Numbered from the stretch's first letter, positions 1 through 7,955 are shown. The stretch: DNA of 10,000 bases from Chromera velia (GCA_018398765.1 JAHBMJ010005871.1:44884-54883), one strand, 5' to 3'. Notes: a model not told the origin generated them from the letters alone. Made by a program: numbers and translations.

Positions 1-34
1 GGGGGGGGGGGGGTTATGCAACGCCGTTGCATAA
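1..34. repeat. Poly-G tract followed by a perfect inverted repeat
   Basis: Thirteen G residues (1-13) are followed directly by a perfect 10-base inverted repeat, TTATGCAACG at 14-23 and CGTTGCATAA at 25-34, with a single base (C24) at the centre. Whether the G run continues to the left cannot be seen. It could be a genuine mononucleotide repeat or an assembly edge. Confidence 0.85.
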
Positions 35-183
35 AGTATTTTGTACGAGTCCCCGAATTCTGTACGCACAATTAATTAAGAGAGATTCAATTAAGGCACT
101 CGATCACCTTCCTCGACAAAGGACCAGAGAGACACTAAATTAAGAGTTAACCTTCCTCCACGCGCACGCAAGCGTGTCGGTTG

Positions 184-207
184 TGCATGCAGGAATCCAT
201 GCATGCA
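184..207. promoter_or_regulatory. Pair of TGCATGCA palindromes upstream of gene 1
   Basis: Two exact copies of the palindromic octamer TGCATGCA lie at 184-191 and 200-207, 16 bases apart start to start, about 370 bases before the gene 1 start codon. In apicomplexans this octamer is a known AP2-family binding site (AP2-Sp and AP2-EXP in Plasmodium). Its use as a regulatory site here is inference from spacing and position. The motif is also found inside introns in this window, so it may have another cause. Confidence 0.35.
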
Positions 208-250
208 GAGAGTGTATCGGTCATCCGCGATCTGTATCTTTTGATTTTGC

Positions 251-278
251 TATATATATATATATATATATATATATA
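251..278. repeat. (TA)14 microsatellite
   Basis: Fourteen uninterrupted TA units lie in the 5' flank of gene 1. Open frames crossing it on either strand are low-complexity I-Y repeats and are not genes. Confidence 0.95.
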
Positions 279-572
279 GCTGTTGTTCGAATTAATTTCC
301 GCAATTGAAGATCGATCTTTGAGAGCTAGTTTTGTAAGACACCAATCCAACTTTGATCTGTGGCTTGACAGTACGCAGCGAGAAGCCTCTCAAAAAGACA
401 GTCTGGTGTGCTCGGTGCCCAAAGCGTGACATCCAAGCCGCAAACTCTTGGCGAGAGACTGAGAGAAGCAAAAGACACGAGTCAGGAAATCCCTTGCTGG
501 AATCCTGCATCCCGCTTCGATCGCTTCTGTCCTGCTACTGTGCCAGCACACCTGTAGAGGCACCCAGCCCGC

Positions 573-851
573 ATGTCAACAGCCACTCGAACCTACGGGG
601 GGAGCCCCATGGCTTCCACGAAGCTTCCCCCCCTCACAAAGCCCCAACAATTCCGCACGACCACGCATGCCACGTACTCAGCCACCTTGGTCAGTCAGCA
701 TGCACCCCAGAATCTTCCTCCCTTCCATTCTGCCATGAAAGAAGCCTCACACGAGGTTTCAAGGCTTGCCGCAAAGCTTGCACACACACGTTTCTGTACG
801 CATGTCCCCCTGATTGCATGCCGTGTGTTCAAATGCCCGAAAGCATGCATG

Positions 852-887
<36 letters not shown>

Positions 888-2243
888 GATGCCCTACCTG
901 GGTCGCACAGAGGGAGACGTAATGGCCCCCCACCCCCTCTCCCAGACGCGCACCAACGCAGAGTCCCTGATGGACGAGGCCAACAGGAAGAGCGCCCTCA
1001 CGACTCTCAAGGACATCCAGAGAGAGACGACCTGGTCAGTCACTCGGCGAATCAGTCAGTATGTATGCCATTGCTCACAAGTACATACAGAAACACGCAT
1101 ACATAGAGTCAGTCAGTCATTATGTCCGGCAGATGGGCTTCATGTAAACTTGAGATGCTCTAGACTGTGGTTGGAGTTTTGGGGTGAGCAATTAGATAGG
1201 GGGGTTGGATCTCCCCGGTTCGCACACACTAAGAGACAGAGAAACGAAACGCCAGACCAGCATTCTCCGTGAGTGAGTCACTGATTGACTCCCGAGTGGC
1301 TTAGTACTGCTGGTATACAGAAAGGTTGGCAGAAAGACAACGGGGTTAGAGCTGAATCAGGTAGAAACGACGAAAGCAAAACGCAGGCGGGGAAAGGCGG
1401 CTGTATGCAGAACCAAACATTCACAAACACATTCACAGACAGACATAAAGACACACACAAACCAGCTCGCGAGTCAGCTCGCCTCTCTCTCGATTGCGTG
1501 ACTGAGAAACGTAATTAATAATTCTCTCGATGCTACAGCGCATCAATCGGCACAATGATCCTTCCACAAAGGCACTCACTGCATGCCAGGCTCGATTAAT
1601 TGAATCTCATTGCGATGATATGATCATCTGATGTGAATGGCAGGTTTCCAAATCGCCACTCTTGCACCTTCCGTCCGTTGAGCACCAAGACTGATGGTCG
1701 GTCAGTCAGTCAGTCAGTCAGTCAGTCGGTCAGTCAGTCGGTCAGTCAGTCAGTCGGTCAGTCAGTCAGTCAGTCAGTCAGTCAGTCAGTCAGTCAGTCA
1801 GTCAGTCGGTCAGTCAGTCAGTCAGTTATTCATTCAGTCAACAGGTGACCGCGAAGTGATTCAATCAATCCTCTGGATTCCCAGTGTCTTGTTCCTCCTG
1901 CAAAAGGGGTCGTCGAAGGGGAAAACGCGCAGAAGGCTCTCGTTTTCTCTCCCTTCTCTGTTCTGTTCGCTCTTTCGTAAATTGCAATCACGTTGTCTTC
2001 TGATCCGTTCAAGCAAAACTTCGTCTTCATCCGCCCCCCCAAGAGCCCTCTCTCCATCTTCCCGTCTGCCCCCTTTCTTGCAGCTGTGGAGTATAAGAGC
2101 TTCAACCAAATGGACACAGACAGATCCAAGGTGGCTGCGTGCGTCAGAGTTTTTTTTGTGCTTTCTGCGCGAAGTACATTACATCATGTATGATTTTTCT
2201 ATTAAAGTTTGCGGCCAAGTTTCCCCCTTCCGAATCAAAAGTA

Positions 2244-2274
<31 letters not shown>

Positions 2275-2449
2275 GACTGCCTTTCCATCCTTTTCTCTTC
2301 AATCTGCCTGTGTGTCTTCTTGTGTACGCCCCTCAGTCGTGCTGTCCCCTCCTTCCCCCCAAGGGTCGCTTCCCCAAGAGATCTATCTCCCAAGGGGCCT
2401 TTACGTTGCTCGTATGCAGAAATCAACAAAAACTGTGGCGTGCACACAA

Positions 2450-2492
<43 letters not shown>

Positions 2493-4013
2493 TATATATA
2501 TATATATATATACACACACACTCAGACACAGACACACATAGAGAGAGAAAGAGAGACGGTTTGTACAAGCACAACAATTGAATGATGCAGCACGTGAGGT
2601 CCGCAAAGGGCCCTGAGGAGAAGGTCCAGTACCCCCTCCTGACTTCTCACGACCTTGGGTGGTCCTGGAAGAAGGTCAGTCAGTGAGTTGAAAGAACACT
2701 GACTGCATGTGTTGATGGCCCGTGTGGTGAAAAAAAAGTCATGCTGATCATGATCGAAAAAGGGGAGTATTCGTCGTCTTCTCAAGTCAGTCGGTGAGTA
2801 CATGAATATGGAGAGTGTATCAATTTTTTTAATCACAGGGATGGCGTGAAATGTATAGAAGGCCCTCTTTCTTTCTTTCTTTCTTTCTTTGTTTTTTACT
2901 CCCTTTTTTTCTTCATCATTCTCGTTTTCTTTCCTTGTCTCTGTGCAATCTTTGCTATCCTCTGACCTTCTTGAATCCTTTAGTTTTTGGCTTTCCCTTC
3001 ACTGGCTCAGATTCATACAGGATTGGATAGACTGTCCTAATTGCGTGTCTCTACTTCGTCTCACATCTGCCTGCGTGCCTCCCTCCAGGCTCTGGAACGC
3101 AACAGGGGACCCACCCATGGCATCCAGGAGGTCTGTTCTTGTTTGCGAAAAGAAGAAGAGAAGGAAAGGGGGGGGGAAAGTAATCTCTCTCTCTCTCCCT
3201 CTCTCTCGCTTGCTTGCTCTCCCTCCCGTGCGAAACCATGAGGGGGTGGTGGATGCCAAAAGAAAGGAAAAGAGCCCTTGTACTCAGAAGGAAGATCGGA
3301 TGGCCGAGTGCGTTGTGCGTTCTTGCATGCAACTGGCTGTCGTGTCGCCTGCTTCATGGATGCCTCGATTGCTTTCTTTTCCTTTTTCTCCTTCGTACTC
3401 CTCTGTGTGGCCTCTTTTCGCTTTTGGCTTCTAATCTTCTGCAGAAAGCAAAAAATCAGTGAAACTCGCATACATAAGCACATCAAAGGAAATCTGGCGT
3501 ACCAGTTCCTACTCTGAATGGTGTAGCATACTCCCCAGAAATTGTCACCGTTTTCCTCGTTGTGTGCATGAATGAATGAGCTCAGTCGTTTGTGACCAAA
3601 TACTTCCACAACATGGAGATCACCAAGTCCTACCACGTCCTCAGGTGGGCTCTCTCTCTCTGTCTGTCTCTCTGGCATTCTGTGTGAGAATTTATGCAAC
3701 AGTCTCTGCAGATTTGTGTGGATGGGTAGTTGTGGCAGTCAACGTTGAAACGGCGGTTCTTTCTATATACAGCCCTAGGCTTGCTTGCTTTTCGACGGTG
3801 GTCTTTCTTTCAAAACGGAATCCATCTTTCAGTTTTTCCTCACAACGCTATTCTTTGAAATCCATAAATCCATCTTCGACGCAGTGTGTATTGCCTGTTC
3901 ATTTTTCAATTGGTCCCCTCAACCCCACACCCGTCTATCTCTCTTCCCGCACCTCTCCGTCAACTGGTGTCTCTGCCATTATCTCAATTTTTGTGTGCAG
4001 GTTTGCGCGATAG
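573..4013 (+). CDS. Spliced gene 1: small protein resembling axonemal microtubule inner proteins (FAM183/CFAP144- or TEX49-like)
   Basis: Six exons join in phase: 573-689, 889-1034, 2599-2674, 3089-3130, 3586-3644 and 4001-4013 (TAG at 4011). All five introns are GT-AG, and the product is 150 residues. The ATG is the first after an in-frame TAG at 555. Residues about 27-38 (FRTTTHATYSAT) resemble the T-T-x-x-x-Y pattern of microtubule-associated flagellar proteins. Residues about 98-109 read YPLLTSHDLGW(S), and the C-terminus reads SFVTKYFHNMEITKSYHVLR. From memory, a Y-P...T-S-x-[DE]-x-G-W block followed by an E-I-T-x-Y or T-K-Y...M block occurs in FAM183/CFAP144 and in TEX49, small proteins inside ciliary doublet microtubules. 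A flagellar role is therefore inferred. There is no signal peptide or membrane segment. The splice phases make the gene model stronger than the family call. Intron 2 is long and its acceptor is ambiguous, so an additional exon there cannot be excluded. Confidence 0.6.
855..884. repeat. (AT)15 microsatellite at a 3' splice site
   Basis: Fifteen AT units end two bases before the CAG acceptor (886-888) of gene 1 intron 1, so the repeat occupies the place where a pyrimidine tract would normally lie. A TGCATGCA octamer (846-853) abuts its left edge. Confidence 0.95.
1697..1826. repeat. (GTCA)n tetranucleotide array, about 32 units
   Basis: A 130-base run of GTCA units contains five GTCG variants, at 1697, 1725, 1737, 1753 and 1805. 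Because the unit is four bases and lacks a stop in any phase, all three forward frames stay open and translate as Ser-Val-Ser-Gln repeats, which are artefacts. The unit matches the start of three gene 1 introns (GTCAGTCA). Confidence 0.97.
2244..2275. repeat. (TCTG)8 microsatellite
   Basis: Eight tandem TCTG units lie in gene 1 intron 2, in a pyrimidine-rich stretch running from about 1900 to 2400. Confidence 0.95.
2452..2557. repeat. Compound CA/TA/CA/GA microsatellite
   Basis: (CA)18 at 2452-2487 is followed by a TA-rich run to about 2511, a second CA run to about 2520, then CAGACA and GAGA motifs to about 2557. It lies 40 to 150 bases upstream of the proposed acceptor of gene 1 intron 2. 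Confidence 0.95.
2867..2890. repeat. (CTTT)6 microsatellite
   Basis: Six CTTT units lie in gene 1 intron 3 (2675-3088), which is strongly pyrimidine-rich on the coding strand after 2860. Shorter CT tracts occur at 3184-3207 (intron 4) and 3650-3674 (start of intron 5). Confidence 0.9.
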
Positions 4014-4113
4014 GCGAAAAAGCTCGTCAAGCAAGTTCGACCCAACATGGAAACAAGTGGGAAAGGAGAAGCACAACACACTGGCGTCCAGTAATGTTGA
4101 CTCCTTTTGGTAC

Positions 4114-4119
4114 AATAAA
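4114..4119 (+). promoter_or_regulatory. Possible polyadenylation signal of gene 1
   Basis: AATAAA occurs 100 bases after the gene 1 stop codon, in a region already becoming AT-rich. Position and sequence fit a polyadenylation signal, but the hexamer is easily found by chance in AT-rich DNA and the organism's real signal is unknown. Confidence 0.3.
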
Positions 4120-4235
4120 ATTGACAGACGATTGTTCTAAAATTAATTTGAAGGCCTTTTTTCTCTTGAAAAAGCTGTTAGTGGACAAAAGATGCGTGAC
4201 ACGTGCATGTGCATTATGCAAGACAGATCGACATG

Positions 4236-4258
4236 GGTATTCATAAAGTATGAATACC
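4236..4258. repeat. Perfect 9-base inverted repeat, 5-base loop
   Basis: GGTATTCAT (4236-4244) and ATGAATACC (4250-4258) are exact reverse complements around AAAGT. The right arm is partly repeated just downstream (ATGAATACCT at about 4263-4272). It sits at the left edge of AT-rich island 1, about 220 bases after the gene 1 stop. Confidence 0.85.
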
Positions 4259-4467
4259 TAGATGAATACCTTAACAATTAGTATCATGGCTTAAAGTTAA
4301 TGTCTCAATAGTTATAATAGTGAGGATGCAAATAAATAATGAAAGAAATGATCAAAACGATCATAGATCTCTAGAACTGTTTAACAAAAGTGTATAGAAA
4401 TGTAAAAGTTTGCTACGAGAGCAGCAGCATTGTATCAAAACATTATTATAAGCCAATTAGTGTTACT

Positions 4468-4488
4468 ACTGCATGTTATACATGCAGT
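4468..4488. repeat. Perfect 8-base inverted repeat, 5-base loop
   Basis: ACTGCATG (4468-4475) and CATGCAGT (4481-4488) flank TTATA. The arms contain the TGCATG core that is frequent elsewhere in the window. Confidence 0.85.
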
Positions 4489-4850
4489 TTGATTATAGAA
4501 GTTCGAATTTGACTAAATTATGTCTAAATAATTAAGCTTCACTTGGGGTTAGACATCTTTTAACTCACTAAATAACTAAAGTATGATCTGCAATAATCTG
4601 CAGTCGATTCCAGAAATAAAACATTAAAAAAAAAGAAAGCTGTAATATAAAGGGTTGTTTTATATTGTGTTTGACTGCTTTTTTAATACTTTTTGAACTT
4701 CAACTGTATTTAACTGGTTTGTTTAAGTACTTTGAATGTAGTTAGTAATAAAAACCAATATCGAAATCAAGACTATCATATGTGCAATCGTTGGTCAGTT
4801 ATTATTGTCAATATTGCCAACTAGGTTGCCAACTACATTATGAATGGAAC

Positions 4851-5905
4851 GTCACGGAAGACATCATCGACGAATCATAACGAATTGTGGAGTCCTACCC
4901 TGTAGCGCCGCCCTCTGGACCCTCGTATGCACTGTATGCCCACATGCCGACGCCATGCTCCGCCGCCGTGCGTATACGCAGTCTGCCTGTATGTGTCGCA
5001 CCCGAAGCTCTGCGCATGCATGCAAATCTACGTTTGGCCTCTTTAGCAACATGTTGTCTGAGCAACATCCTACGGCAGGTTCGAGTTGAAGTCAGCCGAA
5101 GTCATTGAATTTCTAGTTGAACCTCTAGAGTCGGATTCATGTGGAGTCGAAAGAAGTCTGAAGACAAAGCTTGATAGAACCTCTTAGAGTCAAAGTAGGA
5201 TTGAGACCTCGTCTACCTGAACCTGTAAAGTATTGCTTCAGTTAGTGTTGCTCACGTTCCTTCTCTAGATCTTCCCCAGGGTTCTTGTCCTCGCTTTACC
5301 TTCTGTCTGGACGCCATAAGGTGGCTGGAGAGGAGGGACAAAGCAGAATTATGATGATTCTAGTGCTTCATTTGAGGCAAGGTGCATAGCAGTGAAATTG
5401 GCATTTTAAAAATGATGGGCGCGCGCGTGACGAGCGAAAGAACGACTGTGCTGGCGTTTTTTTCTTTCTTCCAAAATCCGATCGACGCATCGATCACAAA
5501 AGCTGGCACCGTCGCCTGCATGAACCTTATCAACAGACTTGCCACAATGAAGAAGACCTCTCGACTTTAGAAGCTCCTGGTCGAGGAATTGTGTAAGCAT
5601 GTGCATCGCCTTTTGAGCCTTCCGAAAACTCACTTCTCGGCCTGCATGCACGAACGCGTTGGTGCATGTAGCAGCCGTCTCCTAGCTTCCATAGGCTCGT
5701 TTCAAAACGCCCCCGCCACTGGCCTTTTTGTGTCTACATTCGCGGTAAAGTGGGGCCATATCCACCCTCATGATGGCTTTCGGGATGTCGTCTATTGCTC
5801 TCACGACGCTTTTTTGTCGTCCTCCAGTTTACGTCGGTTTACTTGAGCCTTAATCGCATGTGACACGATCGATCCATCCGAATTGTCGTGTGAAAGTCAC
5901 GAGCC
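4851..5905. other. Unassigned stretch upstream of gene 2
   Basis: Composition returns to about half G+C, but no frame of convincing quality is present. The open frames at 4844-5089, 5382-5570 and 5589-5846 (plus) and 5406-5651 (minus) lack recognisable motifs and splice support. The stretch holds two TGCATGCA octamers (5017-5024 and 5643-5650), a diverged repeat at 5119-5191, and the inverted repeat GATCGA-CGCA-TCGATC at 5480-5495. The last few hundred bases presumably include the promoter and 5' untranslated region of gene 2. An in-frame TGA at 5891 closes the gene 2 frame upstream of its ATG. Confidence 0.5.
5119..5191. repeat. Diverged direct repeat with palindromic core
   Basis: GAACCTCTAGAGTC (5119-5132) recurs as GAACCTCTTAGAGTC (5177-5191), 58 bases apart, each centred on CTCTAGAG or CTCTTAGAG. 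The surrounding sequence also repeats GAAGTC and AGTCG fragments loosely, suggesting an old tandem duplication. Confidence 0.6.
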
Positions 5906-7947
5906 ATGCTAACGTGCTCAGAGTTTGTGAACTCCCTGGCGGACCTGATTGCCAGCAAGGCGTGCACGAACTTGGTCGGGTATGTCTTCTCCTTGACGAT
6001 GATGAGCACTGTTATCGCGATCTTCAACCCTCAAGAAAGACTTGGCAGAAGGGACCCTGATGAGGTCGGAAACCCCAAATTTATCGCACAGAGCTTTGTG
6101 GTCTTCTGTCTGAATCTTCTCTTCTCAGTCATTCTCTCGACTGTCCTCCTCCGACGAATCCAATCGAAAGAAGCGCAAGTGACGGAGGGGAACGAAACCG
6201 TTCTGTTGAAGTCGCTCAAGCTCGTGCGAGGCGGCATCGGTCTGATTCCCGGGTGGGCCTTGAGGGACTTTGCCGCGGCTTTGATCAACCTAGCGGCCCA
6301 TCCTGGGTGGACTGTCTTGATTTGTACAGTCTCCCAGGTGGTCTCTATCCTCACAGTGGCAGGGCTTGCGTCAACGCATCGAACCGCCAGGAGGGAAAGG
6401 AGCTGTCTGTGTGTACAGGTATATACATGAATGTGGCTGCAATGCATCTGTGTATGCATCCTGTAGTCAGACAAAGTAATTTTTCCTTGCACCTTTAGGT
6501 CCTTGCCTCCTATGGTCAGACAAAAAAGTAAGGACAGATGTTTTTAGCGTCTTCTGTGTTGGTGCATGATTTCGTCGGCAAAGGGGTCCAAACAAGCTTT
6601 GCTTTCCAAACAAAAGGCCAATGAAGGAAGGGACTTGGTGTTGTCCTGCCGAGAAGTTTTCTTCTTGACGTGAAGAGAATGCATGGGACAAGCAAAAGAA
6701 AAATGGACACCTGCATGCATCATGCAGGAACTCGGAAGAATTCTCCAAACAAGCTACGGCCTCGCTCTTGGTTTTTTGTGGTCTTCCTTTTTTGCCGACC
6801 TCTTTCCTCTCGCTGGAGGTACCGAGACTCCCACTATCCTCCAGGCCCTCTACGTCTGTTTCTGCATCTCCCTCTGGGTCCTGCTTTCCCGTTATGGGCC
6901 TTCCAAACACCGATTTGACTCCCTACTCTGGAAAAGTGCCCACGACGTGATCAGGAAAACAGGAATCTTCCTGTTGGCATTCGCCATACAGCGGCTTCTC
7001 GATATGTTGGAGGCAGCTGCGAAACCGTTCAGTCCAAGAGACGGCCCTCCCCTGTCTGTTGCCCTGCAGGAGACCCTGAATGGCATTGGAGTCACAGTCA
7101 TCTTCACAGCAGGAGGAGTGTTTTTGCCAGCTGTCGGGCGCGAATTCCGAAAGCGGGCTTTGAAGAAAGAGACGGCGGATCTTGAAAGGTCCTATCAGAA
7201 AATGAAAGCCCTCTGCATACCGGTCTGTGGGATTTTAATCGGGTGGGCGTGGAAAGACATTGCCCTCGCGTGGTTCAACTGGGGGCAGGACTCGAAAGTG
7301 GTCTCTCCCCTCGACACCTGGCTTCTGTTTATTGTGACTGTCGTCTTTTCTGTAGCCGTGACTGCCGCGTTGTCACTGTGGCAGGCGCGCGTCACACCAG
7401 AGAGAGACAAGACAGGGACAGACGAGGGCACCTTCCGGGAAGAAGTCGCGGGGGAAGTGCAGCATGTAGAGCTTCCGGAGGTGGAACAGGAAGAGAGAGA
7501 AGCAGCGGGGGAGGGCGCCGAAGCGGGCATGCACAGTGGCGTTGATAACGACAGAGGGCAGCCTGACTATCATGTCCAGAGCGTCCCTGTGGACCCTTCC
7601 GACCAGCCGCCCAACCAGCCTCAGGTAACGAGTCAGGGTGAAGGTCTTGGTGATTTTAACTTGAACACAGGGAAAGAAAGCTTGTACATAAGTCCTAGCA
7701 ATATAACACCGGGTTGAACACCCCCTATAAATTTTTGATTATTGATCGACAAGTCGATCGATTTACAAACACTGACGATTATATATATTTGTAGGTAACA
7801 ACGGAAAGAAGAAAAGAAGAATACAAGACCATCCTGGAAGCAATGGAAGCAGGAAGACAGCTGAGGGAGGGAGAAGGAGAAATCGCTGAGAGAAGAATGG
7901 AGAGAGGGCGTCAGTGCTCTAAGGCACCACTAATCACTAATCACTAA
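5906..7947 (+). CDS. Spliced gene 2: multi-pass membrane protein with internally repeated helix units, function unknown
   Basis: Three exons, all phase 0: 5906-6418, 6728-7624 and 7795-7947 (TAA at 7945), coding for 520 residues. Donors are CAG|GTATAT and CAG|GTAACG; acceptors are CATGCAG and TTTGTAG. The start is the first ATG after an in-frame TGA. About ten hydrophobic segments are visible, near residues 22-40, 61-82, 109-130, 134-155, 181-200, 207-226, 247-263, 286-306, 332-356 and 368-390. Segments 3, 5 and 9 share one pattern: GWALRD (116-121), GFLWSS (186-191) and GWAWKD (343-348), each followed by a second hydrophobic segment. This points to an ancestral two-helix unit that was duplicated. 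Residues 392-470 are acidic and proline-rich, and 471-520 are highly charged (ERRKEEY...), likely cytosolic. No transporter, channel or enzyme family is recognised. If intron 2 is retained, the frame instead ends at 7715-7717. Membrane location is firm; function is unknown. Confidence 0.75.
7625..7794 (+). other. Gene 2 intron 2 with matching ends
   Basis: This 170-base intron begins in CAG|GTAACG and ends TTTGTAG|GTAACA, so AGGTAAC is repeated exactly at 7623-7629 and 7793-7799. It contains the inverted repeat GATCGAC-AA-GTCGATC (7744-7759) and CTGAC at about 7772-7776, a plausible branch point 20 bases before the acceptor. It is more AT-rich than its flanking exons. Confidence 0.6.
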
Positions 7948-7955
7948 TCACTAAC
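7928..7955. repeat. Four tandem heptamers CACTAAT/C over the gene 2 stop codon
   Basis: CACTAAT occurs three times in tandem (7928-7934, 7935-7941, 7942-7948), followed by CACTAAC (7949-7955). The TAA that ends gene 2 (7945-7947) lies inside the third copy, so the last residues (P-L-I-T-N-H) are encoded by the repeat. Because the unit is seven bases, copy-number change would shift the frame at the C-terminus. Confidence 0.9.

Larger units (their letters stand above)
35..572. other. 5' flank of gene 1, no gene seen
   Basis: This stretch has no reading frame that looks like protein. It contains two TGCATGCA octamers (184-191 and 200-207), a (TA)14 tract and a mixed-composition stretch leading to the first exon. 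An in-frame TAG at 555-557 closes the gene 1 frame just before its ATG, so the final part is most simply 5' untranslated sequence and promoter. No TATA box or initiator can be assigned with confidence. Confidence 0.5.
1035..2598 (+). other. Gene 1 intron 2, 1.56 kb and rich in microsatellites
   Basis: The donor is CTG|GTCAGT at 1034/1035 (phase 2) and the preferred acceptor is GTGAG at 2598. That join gives TG+G (Trp) and continues in the frame of exon 3. The CAG at 2588-2590 is a better-looking acceptor, but in this phase it would read TGC ACG TGA and stop. The intron carries the GTCA array, a TCTG array and a compound CA/TA/GA repeat. Its second half is rich in pyrimidines. Open frames inside it are low-complexity. 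Confidence 0.5.
4200..4850. other. AT-rich island 1, no gene seen
   Basis: Base composition drops abruptly to roughly one third G+C by eye, and no frame of gene-like quality exists on either strand. The stretch contains two perfect hairpins (4236-4258 and 4468-4488), the direct repeat ATCTGCA-ATA-ATCTGCA near 4586-4603, and a 10-base direct repeat TTGCCAACTA at 4814-4823 and 4826-4835. It separates gene 1 from gene 2. It could be intergenic DNA or a decayed insertion. No terminal inverted repeats bounding the whole island were found. Confidence 0.6.

Noticed and set aside
353-922. 189-codon plus-strand open frame across gene 1 exon 1 and intron 1
   Set aside because: It runs through the (AT)15 tract in a frame different from exons 1 and 2 and has no motif. 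The frame starting at 573 joins phase-correctly to the later exons.
1633-2581. Long plus-strand open frames with Ser-Val-Ser-Gln repeats
   Set aside because: They are translations of the (GTCA)n array plus pyrimidine-rich intron sequence. All three frames stay open because of the four-base unit, and the gene 1 exon phases place the stretch inside an intron.
2209-2606. Open frames on both strands rich in Thr-His, Cys-Val or Ile-Tyr
   Set aside because: They come from CA and TA dinucleotide repeats and the TCTG array and have no protein-like composition outside the repeats.
3061-3699. 212-codon minus-strand open frame
   Set aside because: Rich in Arg, Glu and Lys because it reads the CT-rich introns backwards; it overlaps gene 1 exons 4 and 5 in antisense and has no recognisable domain.
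4200-4850. AT-rich island as a complete transposon
   Set aside because: No long terminal inverted repeats, no target-site duplication bounding it and no transposase frame. The hairpins are internal.
5406-5651. 81-codon minus-strand frame with several Cys and His
   Set aside because: Considered as a zinc-binding fragment, but the Cys/His spacing fits no known finger and there is no splice or start support.
6031-6910. Two minus-strand frames opposite gene 2
   Set aside because: They are antisense shadows of the membrane-protein exons. The plus strand has hydrophobic helices, internal repeats and matching splice sites.
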